From: DATAVB01 sp040414495
GTDB taxonomy: Bacteria > Actinomycetota > Actinomycetes > Mycobacteriales > QHCD01
Direction of reading: 5' to 3'
Assembly (NCBI GenBank): GCA_040414495.1
Contig: JBEDUI010000213.1
Location: 1-29,687 of the forward strand
Length of the DNA stretch: 29,687 nt
Below, in pieces: positions 8,154 to 14,302 of the stretch. The position numbers and the translations under genes are program-made. The notes beneath the pieces are model-generated. The model did no database searches. It was not told the DNA's origin and saw only the letters and a program-made list of their open reading frames with translations. Within the stretch, counting starts at the first letter, position 1, and every line of letters begins with the position of its first letter.

Positions 8154-8671
8154 GGCACCAGCCTTTGCAGTGGGAGCTTCAGCACTCAATAGATTTCGGC
8201 TACGCGTATTCATCGACGCCCGAGATAACGAAGCCAGACAGAAGCGTGCGGTATTTCTACGGCTAAATGGCGTTGGATTCCACCGAGCGTCATCCGGGAA
8301 TTCGGCGGTGGGCCTTCGTCAGGTCCAACGATGACGCGATCTGAATACCGAACCCGCACGGCAAGCCTCCTAAAGGAAGCCCACCCCTCCCCGCGGATCA
8401 AGCATAGGGACCTGACCCGGCGTGCGTACCGTAGCTCAGGTTCGCAGCCCAAACAATGACAACGAAAGAAAACCCGAGATTTTGAACCACGCCGGCCGAC
8501 TCATTCCAGGAGCACCGGGGACAGCAATGTAGCTTCGCGAGCAGCCCTGGTCAAATGGTCTGTTTTGATTTCTCCTGCACCGAAAGCGACGTCCCACAAC
8601 GCGTCGTCCCGTGCGTCTCATATATTGAGATATGATTCTCGTTATTCGAGAATCTTTGATAGCGTACGACC
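8154..8671. other. 518-bp gap without a supported gene
   Basis: Contains the possible longer N-terminus of the phosphotransferase (to 8213) and two overlapping dyads at 8619-8654. A 25-codon frame at 8267-8344 and two minus-strand frames (8210-8452, 8436-8621) show no family likeness and no convincing ribosome-binding site. The stretch is lower in GC than its neighbours, especially 8440-8660. Confidence 0.5.
8619..8654. promoter_or_regulatory. Two overlapping inverted repeats upstream of the methyltransferase
   Basis: CATAT-N6-ATATG spans 8619-8634, and GATTCTCG-N5-CGAGAATC spans 8634-8654, a perfect 8-bp dyad. They share base 8634 and end 17 bp before the ATG at 8672. TAGCGT at 8660-8665 fits a -10 element for a leaderless transcript starting at the ATG, which has no ribosome-binding site; the second dyad would then lie just upstream of the -10, a common repressor position. 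The binding protein is not identifiable here. Confidence 0.55.
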
Positions 8672-9478
8672 ATGTCTTCTGATGCCGTCTACACGCACGG
8701 GCACGCCGAAAGCGTGCTGCGCTCGCACCGCACTCGTACCGCCGAGAACTCCGCCGGCTATCTGCTGCCGCAGCTGCGATCCGGCCAAGCCTTGCTCGAC
8801 ATCGGCAGCGGGCCGGGGACGATCACGGTCGATCTCGCCAAACGAGTTGCGCCCGGGCGGGTCACTGCGATCGAGGTGACGGAGGCCGCGGTGGCGATCA
8901 CCCGGGCCGAGGTCGAACGCCGTGGTTGTCAAACGGTCGACTGCGCCGTCGGCGATGTCCACGACCTGCAGCTGCCGTCGGACTCGTTCGACATTGTGCA
9001 CGCGCACCAGGTGCTGCAACACGTCGGCGATCCGATAGCGGCGGTGCGCGAAATGATGCGGGTCTGCAAGCCGGGCGGCGTGGTCGCGGTCCGGGACGCC
9101 GATTATGGCGGCTTCACCTGGTATCCAGAGCTATCGGGGCTGGACCGGTGGCGTGCGCTGTACCGAACGGCGGCCCGGGCCAACGGTGGCGAGCCGGACG
9201 CGGGCCGGCGTCTGCTCGGCTGGGCCCAAGCCGCCGGCGCGAAGAACATCGCCGCGTCCGCGTCGACCTGGTGCTATGCCGATCCCGAATCCCGGCAGCA
9301 ATGGGGCGGAATGTGGGCCGACCGAATCGCCGGATCGGCCATCACCGAACAGCTTTTGACGAGCAACTTGGCGTCCCGTGACGACATTGACGAAATGGCC
9401 GCTGCCTGGCGCGAATGGGCCGCGCGTACCGACGGCTGGATCAGCGTCTTGCACGGCGAACTTCTGATTCACTGCTGA
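8672..9478 (+). CDS. Class I SAM-dependent methyltransferase (Methyltransf_11/UbiE-like)
   Basis: 268 residues. Motif I LLDIGSGPGT (41-50) binds S-adenosylmethionine; the acidic end of strand 2 (IEVTEAAV, from 67) and GDVHDLQLP (94-102) follow; then FDIVHAHQVLQHV (106-118) and the post-motif VCKPGGVVAVRDAD. This order is standard for UbiE-type small-molecule methyltransferases. The C-terminal ~110 residues are Trp-rich and probably form the substrate cap. The ATG at 8672 has no Shine-Dalgarno sequence; a leaderless start is likely. It ends 2 bp before the convergent winged-helix gene. The substrate is unknown. Confidence 0.9.
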   Translation: MSSDAVYTHGHAESVLRSHRTRTAENSAGYLLPQLRSGQALLDIGSGPGTITVDLAKRVAPGRVTAIEVTEAAVAITRAEVERRGCQTVDCAVGDVHDLQLPSDSFDIVHAHQVLQHVGDPIAAVREMMRVCKPGGVVAVRDADYGGFTWYPELSGLDRWRALYRTAARANGGEPDAGRRLLGWAQAAGAKNIAASASTWCYADPESRQQWGGMWADRIAGSAITEQLLTSNLASRDDIDEMAAAWREWAARTDGWISVLHGELLIHC

Positions 9479-9480
9479 AT

Positions 9481-10383
9481 TCATCGGCGGGCCGAAACTT
9501 CAGCGAACCCGGCATAGCCGCCGACATACCGTACGTCGGGATGATCGGCGGCCTGGACGTCCAGCGTCTCGAGCGCGGCCCGTAATGGCGCTGAGTTTGG
9601 GAGTGCGGTCTCGACATCCCGTACGGCCGGCCGGTAGGCGTCGCGCACCTGCCGGCCGCGTGCGGTGAGCGTTACCAGCTTCGAACGGTCGACCTCGACC
9701 GCGCCGTGCCGCTCCAGCCCCGATTTCCCGTTCCCGGCAATCATCAGCGCCGGCGGCGTTTTCGCCAGCGGTAAGGGATCGTCCCCGAATGCCGCATCGA
9801 AATAGACGCCGGCGGCGATTCCGAACGGGACCCGCGACTCGTACTCGACCGCGAATCCCACTAATGCCTGGGACAGCAATGCCAGCAGCGATACGGACGA
9901 CACCGTGTCCGCAGCCAGATCACGGGCGACCGGTTTCCAATCGGCGCCCGGGCCCCCGGTGATTCTGTCGTCGGCGGCTCCGTATCCGCACGGGTAATGC
10001 GAATATTCGAGTGGCAGTTGCGAAACGAACGATTCCAACGGCCCGCGGATTTCCGACGTGCCCGGCCAGCTCGCTTCCGCTTGCGAAATGGCGTCCGCCC
10101 ACTCGCGGCGTTTGTCGGTGGCCACATCGGTCAGCCGTACGACACCGCCGTCAACCGCGGCCCAGCCATGACGCGCCAGCGCATCGACCATCGACCGCAC
10201 CGCCCGTCTCGACAATCTCACCATGGTCGGGAGCGCCTTCCGGTCGACGCCGTCGTCACCGACCACCCGCAGCAGATTCGACCACAGCACGACCTCCTGA
10301 GCACCCGCCCGTTCGCAACAACGGGTCAGACCCAGCAACGCGTGCGATAGCAGAACATTCATCGGCAATTCGCAATCGGCCAT
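9481..10383 (-). CDS. Winged-helix (MarR-like) protein of unknown function
   Basis: 300 residues from ATG 10383 (GTG 10395 is an alternative; GTGAGAAG lies upstream). Residues ~13-85 look like a winged helix: LLSHALLGLTRCCERAG, then a recognition-helix-like VRLSRRAVRSMVDALARHGW and the wing VDGGVVRLT. A second related piece near the C-terminus, KLVTLTARGRQVRDAYRP, is typical of the wing and following helix of MarR-type proteins. The middle is hydrophobic (VSSVSLLALLSQALVGFAVEYE) and may form a dimer core or ligand pocket. It could be a regulator; no target is evident. It converges on the methyltransferase with only 2 bp between stops, so the two may be a functional pair, but that is inference. 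Confidence 0.65.
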   Translation of the reverse strand: MADCELPMNVLLSHALLGLTRCCERAGAQEVVLWSNLLRVVGDDGVDRKALPTMVRLSRRAVRSMVDALARHGWAAVDGGVVRLTDVATDKRREWADAISQAEASWPGTSEIRGPLESFVSQLPLEYSHYPCGYGAADDRITGGPGADWKPVARDLAADTVSSVSLLALLSQALVGFAVEYESRVPFGIAAGVYFDAAFGDDPLPLAKTPPALMIAGNGKSGLERHGAVEVDRSKLVTLTARGRQVRDAYRPAVRDVETALPNSAPLRAALETLDVQAADHPDVRYVGGYAGFAEVSARR

Positions 10384-10548
10384 TTGACTTCTCACTCACC
10401 ACGGGCGAATACGGCACCACGACAGTAGGGGTGGCCTACGACAGAATTCGCGGGCCTTTAGTGCTCGTCGATCCGGCGGTCCGTCGGATCGGCACGCACG
10501 TCCGCTGTCGATCTTCTGACGAGCGGCGGCTGGGGCGCGGCCGAGATA

Positions 10549-10585
10549 GCTGACAGCTTCCTCACGCAAGCGGCACAGCTCGCCA
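10549..10585 (+). repeat. Direct repeat, copy A (other copy 12376-12412)
   Basis: 30 of 37 positions match 12376-12412 by eye, both starting GCTG(A/G)CAGCTTC. The two copies have the same orientation and bracket the DUF222/HNH gene and the tandem array. Weaker likeness seems to extend upstream of both. Confidence 0.5.
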
Positions 10586-10620
10586 CGCAACCAAGAGACC
10601 GACCAAGCCGAACACGACGC

Positions 10621-10765
10621 GTCCCCGACCGGGCTGAGCACGCAGCCCAGCACGACACGCCCCCAACCGGGCCGAGCACGCAGCCCAACACGACACGCCC
10701 CCAACCGGGCTGAGCACGCAGCCCAGCACGACACGCCCCCGACCGGGCCGAACACCCAGCCCAGC
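10621..10765. repeat. 38-bp tandem repeat, about 3.8 copies, each with a potential hairpin
   Basis: Copies: 10621-10658, 10659-10696, 10697-10734 and a partial 10735-10765. Each contains GGGC(T/C)GAGCACGCAGCCC, where GGGCTG pairs with CAGCCC around AGCACG; in copies 2 and 4 the T is C, which leaves a mismatch. The array begins 55 bp beyond the HNH gene stop, in its 3' flank. There are no unique spacers, so it is not a CRISPR array. A decayed-looking related segment may lie in the 3' flank of the second HNH copy (29222-29317). Confidence 0.85.
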
Positions 10766-10820
10766 GCTGTGCCGCTCGGACGGCCAATTACCGAGCCGGC
10801 CCTCTCCCGTCGCCGCCCGC

Positions 10821-12155
10821 TCACCCGCTCGGGAGCCCGGGTTGGTCGTGCATGGTGTTACGCCTTGGTTGTTGGTGCGGGTCGACGATCGGCGGCGGAA
10901 TAAGGTGCGGAATTCCGTTGAGAAATTCGATCCGCCAGCGGTCATGGTGGACGATCCAGTGATGCTTGTGGCACAGCAGCACCAAATTCTGCAGTGACGT
11001 GTCTCCGCCGTTGACCCAGTGTTTGACGTGATGTGTTTGGCACCAGGCGGCCGGTGCCGTGCAGCCGGGGTGTACGCAGCCGATATCGCGCGCGACGACG
11101 GCACGGCGAATTCCCGTGGGGATAGTTCGGGTCGCGCGGCCGATATCCAACGGCTCACTCGCACTGCCAAGAACGATCGGAATAACGGCTGCGTCGCAGG
11201 CAATCCGGCGAGCCGCTTCGGCGGTGATCGCCGCACCGGTGCCGAGTGTCCCGGTGGCGGGACGCGGTAGCGTCTCGTCGGATTGCCTGCCGCGTAGCTC
11301 ATCCAGCGCGATGGTGACGGTGACGTGCGGTTTCTCCCCACCGACCGCCGGCAACTCGCCGCTCGCCAATGCGTGACCGCACAATTCGACGAGCGCGTCA
11401 GCCATCCGTCGACTCCCGGATCGGGTGTCGGGTTGACCATCCTGAGCGGGCTGCGGTTGGGCAAACGCGTCGAGGGCAGCCTGCACGGTGGCTGAAGCTT
11501 CGGAATCGAGCCGGCCGCGTACATAATCCATGCCGCCCACATCGCGGCGGAATACCAGTTCGCGGCGCTCTGGCTTGTCCTCATCGAGGGTGCCGTCCGG
11601 ATCCAACACGGCATGCAATCGTCGAGCCAGCACGCGAACGCGACCTGGGTCCATGTCGCGGGATTGTTCGGCCAGAAATTGTTCCGCCTCGGATCGCTCC
11701 CGCGCACCGACCGCGGACGGGAGTCGCTTGATCGCCTGGCCGATCACGCCTACATGCTCCGTCGAGAGGGCACCTTCAGCGGCGGCAACGGCGGTGGCCG
11801 GCAATTCCGGCTCGACCATCTCACCCGAGATACTCACTGAGCCGACCAATTCCTGCGCCGAACGCACTCGGGCCTTCGCCTCACCGGGCGAAAGCCGCAA
11901 CCGCGCCTGCAAGAACGCTTCGGTGGACAAACCCGCTTCCTGACCGGCCACATCCTGCACAGCACACTCAGCGGCGAAACGGAGTCGACCGAATTCGAAC
12001 CGCCGCACCACCCGCTCGTACCGTTCCGTCGCATCGGCCAACTTCGGCCCACGCGAACGCCACAAGTCCGCCTTATCGAACCGATCCGCGACAGCCTCCA
12101 TCAACCCGAGAAGATCCTCCAACGGATCCGGGTCAAAAGGCGTCACGCTGCTCAT
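10821..12155 (-). CDS. DUF222 / HNH endonuclease (13E12 repeat family)
   Basis: 444 residues from ATG 12155 (in-frame GTG 12161 or 12179 and TTG 12185 are possible; no start has a clear ribosome-binding site). The long N-terminal part is the helical DUF222/13E12 region. The C-terminal HNH nuclease domain has CVHPGC (about 360-365), WCQTHHVKHW and N-L-V-L-L-C-H-K-H-H-W: the zinc-binding Cys pairs plus catalytic His/Asn of HNH enzymes. The family is multicopy in actinobacteria; in Mycobacterium tuberculosis the REP13E12 copies serve as prophage integration sites. No recombinase lies nearby. The gene is bracketed by related 37-bp segments and followed by the 38-bp array. A second copy with a frameshift begins at 29337. 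The cellular role of the family is unclear. Confidence 0.9.
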   Translation of the reverse strand: MSSVTPFDPDPLEDLLGLMEAVADRFDKADLWRSRGPKLADATERYERVVRRFEFGRLRFAAECAVQDVAGQEAGLSTEAFLQARLRLSPGEAKARVRSAQELVGSVSISGEMVEPELPATAVAAAEGALSTEHVGVIGQAIKRLPSAVGARERSEAEQFLAEQSRDMDPGRVRVLARRLHAVLDPDGTLDEDKPERRELVFRRDVGGMDYVRGRLDSEASATVQAALDAFAQPQPAQDGQPDTRSGSRRMADALVELCGHALASGELPAVGGEKPHVTVTIALDELRGRQSDETLPRPATGTLGTGAAITAEAARRIACDAAVIPIVLGSASEPLDIGRATRTIPTGIRRAVVARDIGCVHPGCTAPAAWCQTHHVKHWVNGGDTSLQNLVLLCHKHHWIVHHDRWRIEFLNGIPHLIPPPIVDPHQQPRRNTMHDQPGLPSG

Positions 12156-12375
12156 AAACACAACGCTACAACCACCCACCGACAAAACCGGCCCCAGAAC
12201 GACCAGGAAAAAGAATTACTTTCGGTCACCAACGTGTCACCATCCGCACCACATAAGCGATCCGGCCGAAAAGGGAGCTAATGCCGAAGTGCAGTGAGAG
12301 TCGCAGCCGGAAATCCGTGGGAGCCAAAAATAGCGGCGTCGAGAAAGCGCCGGGTGCGGGACCAGCCGTCACATC

Positions 12376-12412
12376 GCTGGCAGCTTCTTCGCCCAAGCGC
12401 CACAACTCGCCG
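12376..12412 (+). repeat. Direct repeat, copy B (other copy 10549-10585)
   Basis: Matches 30 of 37 bases of 10549-10585 in the same orientation. The pair lies on either side of the HNH gene, about 1.8 kb apart. Confidence 0.5.
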
Positions 12413-12511
12413 GATTAGCGTTGGCATTCAGATGCATTTAGACGACAATCCATCGACCGTATTTCTGTCGGTGGGCTCGGGCAGCATGCTGGCAGCTCGA
12501 AAGTCCAATAC

Positions 12512-12580
12512 ATGACAGCACAGTCACTGGACGGATTCATCGCGGAGTCCGATGCAAATCTCGGCCGAGCTGACAGCTGA
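12512..12580 (+). pseudogene. N-terminal fragment of a DHFR/RibD-C family reductase
   Basis: ATG 12512 opens a 22-codon frame ending at TGA 12578-12580 that reads TAQSLDGFIAESDANLG. S-L-D-G-F-I-A followed by acidic residues and L-G is the conserved beginning of RibD-C/dihydrofolate-reductase-like proteins, which are about 180 residues long. Nothing of the rest is recognisable downstream, where the phosphotransferase begins. It is best read as a remnant left by a deletion. Confidence 0.6.
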
Positions 12581-12626
12581 AATAAACTCGCTGGCCTCGG
12601 GTGCCGCCCGCGGGGAGACTGCGGGC

Positions 12627-13535
12627 GTGACGTTGCATGAGAACGAGATCGAGGTCGATGAGGCGCTGGTGCGGTCGCTGTTGGCGGCCCAGTGCCCGCA
12701 ATGGGCGCAGCTGCCGTTGGCGCCGGCGGGCGAGGGCACCGACAACACCATGTACCGGCTCGGCGACGACCTGCTCGTACGACTTCCCCGCACTGCGGAT
12801 AAGGCCAGGGCAGTGCGCAAGGAGCAGGAATGGCTGCCCCGCCTGGCGCCGCTCCTGACGTGCGCTATCCCGGAACCCATTCATGTTGGGACGCCGACTA
12901 ACTTCTTCCCGTTGGCCTGGTCGATCTACCGCTGGATCGACGGCGAGGTAGCCGGGCCGGACACCGTCCGCGATTGGCCCGCTTTCGGCAGCGACCTTGC
13001 GGCGATTGTGCGGGAGCTACACGGCATTGACCTGATGGGCGCGACCCGTACGGGCGAGCTCAGTTGGTACCGTGGCGGAAGTCTGCGGGCACACGACGAG
13101 TGGACCACCGAGAATTTTGGCATCTGCCGGACCGTTGTCGGAGCCGAACTCGACATCGACGCGCTGGAGCAGATGTGGCGAGCCGCGCTCACACTGCCGG
13201 ATTCCGCCAAACCGCACGTCTGGCTGCACGGCGATCTCAAGCCCACCAACCTCCTGGCCAAGGAGGGCAAACTGCACGCGGTCATCGACTTCGGGGCCCT
13301 TTCGGTCGGCCTCCCCGACGCCGAGCACTCCACCGTCTGGGACCTGCCCGCCCCGGCGCGCCAGGTTTATTGGAATACGCTGGATATCGACGATCACACC
13401 TGGACGCGCGCTCGCGCCTGGGCGATCGCGGTCGGCATCAACGGAATGTCTTACTACTGGAATACGTATCCCGCCTTTGTCGCCGAATGCCGGGCCAGAC
13501 TCGAGGAAATACTCGCCGACGCCGCCGGCCACTAA
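12627..13535 (+). CDS. Phosphotransferase family protein (aminoglycoside phosphotransferase fold)
   Basis: 302 residues from GTG 12627, chosen because GGGGAG lies 9 nt upstream and the family N-terminus (IEVDEALVRSLLAAQCPQW) starts just after. GTDNTMYRLGDDLLVRLPR (38-55) is the nucleotide-loop region, HGDLKPTN (201-208) the catalytic loop and DFG (221-223) the metal site. This is the most canonical of the three APH-fold proteins here. Its upstream in-frame extension overlaps a DHFR-like remnant and is unlikely to be translated. The last 4 bases overlap the convergent methyltransferase gene. Acyl donor or drug specificity cannot be read from the sequence. Confidence 0.9.
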   Translation: MTLHENEIEVDEALVRSLLAAQCPQWAQLPLAPAGEGTDNTMYRLGDDLLVRLPRTADKARAVRKEQEWLPRLAPLLTCAIPEPIHVGTPTNFFPLAWSIYRWIDGEVAGPDTVRDWPAFGSDLAAIVRELHGIDLMGATRTGELSWYRGGSLRAHDEWTTENFGICRTVVGAELDIDALEQMWRAALTLPDSAKPHVWLHGDLKPTNLLAKEGKLHAVIDFGALSVGLPDAEHSTVWDLPAPARQVYWNTLDIDDHTWTRARAWAIAVGINGMSYYWNTYPAFVAECRARLEEILADAAGH

Positions 13536-14299
13536 CCGCAGCGGCGGGCCGTGATCAGGACCGTGTGCTTACGGACATGGAAGCTGCCGTCATTGTCAAT
13601 GCGCACCTGGATAATGCGGCGGGCGTCGCGGACTTGTCGGGGATTGAGCGGATCGTCGGCCACACTGGCAAGATACGCAATAACCGGGCCCGCGATCGGG
13701 ATCTCGAGGTCGCACGGATAACGTTCCACAACGACGTCACCGAAATAGCGTGCCAGGTAAGCCGGCGCGGTTTGCGCACTGAAATCGTTCTGCGTGCCGT
13801 GCACAAGTCGAGGCCGTCCAATCGACACTGCAATGGCGCTGAGTTCGGCCAGGTGGTCAGTGCCGTTCGTCGCGACGGCGACACGTCCCTCCGGGCGTAA
13901 CACCCGGTTGAATTCCCTCAGCGCGGCGGTTGGATCGTCCAGGTGATAAAGCATGTGGTTGGCCACGACCGTGTCGAAGCTGGCGTCAGCAAACGGTAAG
14001 CGGGTCGCATCGCATTGCAGGACTGTCGCGCCGGAGATATCGCGCAGCCGTTGACACATGGCCGGCGAAAAGTCGGTCAGTGTCAATCGGATACGAGCGT
14101 GGTCGATGTGCCTCCACAGTGCACCGGTGCCGGCACCAACCTCAAGGACATCGCCAGCCAGAGGTAACCGCGCGGCGAGCCAATCGAACCAGCCGACGGG
14201 ATTCGTGCCGTATGCATGCAGCGCAATGCGGGCGGTGAGATTGTCGGTGGTAGCCAGGTATTGACGAGCGGCGTGATTGGACGGTGTCGCACTTGCCAT
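13532..14299 (-). CDS. Class I SAM-dependent methyltransferase
   Basis: 255 residues. Motif I VLEVGAGTGALW (51-62), the acidic post-I residue in LTDFSPAM (74-81), CDATRLPFADASFDTVVANHMLYHL (motif II/III region, from 96) and RVLRPEGRVAVATNG make a clear Methyltransf_11 protein. The ATG at 14299 lies 3 bp after the stop of the CehA-like gene, and the only Shine-Dalgarno-like AGGAA overlaps that stop, which suggests translational coupling. The two products may therefore act on related molecules. The substrate is unknown. Confidence 0.9.
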   Translation of the reverse strand: MASATPSNHAARQYLATTDNLTARIALHAYGTNPVGWFDWLAARLPLAGDVLEVGAGTGALWRHIDHARIRLTLTDFSPAMCQRLRDISGATVLQCDATRLPFADASFDTVVANHMLYHLDDPTAALREFNRVLRPEGRVAVATNGTDHLAELSAIAVSIGRPRLVHGTQNDFSAQTAPAYLARYFGDVVVERYPCDLEIPIAGPVIAYLASVADDPLNPRQVRDARRIIQVRIDNDGSFHVRKHTVLITARRCG

Positions 14300-14302
14300 T
14301 TC

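Larger units (their letters stand above)
10384..10820. other. Gap with tandem-repeat array and a segment related to 12.4 kb
   Basis: Lies between the winged-helix gene start and the HNH gene stop. It holds the 38-bp tandem repeat (10621-10765) and a 37-bp segment (10549-10585) similar to 12376-12412. Minus-strand open frames here (10396-10824, 10458-10787) are products of the repeat and show no domain. Confidence 0.5.
12156..12626. other. 471-bp gap with repeat copy B and a DHFR-like fragment
   Basis: Upstream region of the HNH gene on the left; on the right the upstream region of the third phosphotransferase. Contains 12376-12412 (direct repeat) and 12512-12580 (gene fragment). The longer in-frame extension of the phosphotransferase (ATG 12552) overlaps the fragment and is not favoured. 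Confidence 0.5.

Noticed and set aside
8267..8344. 25-codon plus-strand ORF
   Set aside because: Plausible composition but no ribosome-binding site and no recognisable similarity.
8400..8540. tRNA gene suggested by GGTTCAAA- and GGTTCGCA-like T-loop strings
   Set aside because: No matching acceptor stem, D-arm or anticodon arm could be drawn on either strand.
10621..10765. CRISPR array
   Set aside because: The 38-bp units are directly abutting with no variable spacers, and no cas gene is near.
10396..10824. Minus-strand frame with a repeated GPVGGVSCWAACSA-like pattern as a repeat protein
   Set aside because: The pattern is the translation of the 38-bp DNA repeat, whose length is not a multiple of 3, so each copy shifts frame; no start signal or family match.
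10562..11707. Minus-strand 381-codon frame
   Set aside because: It overlaps the HNH gene in another frame; Ser/Arg/Pro-rich composition typical of a shadow frame in GC-rich DNA.
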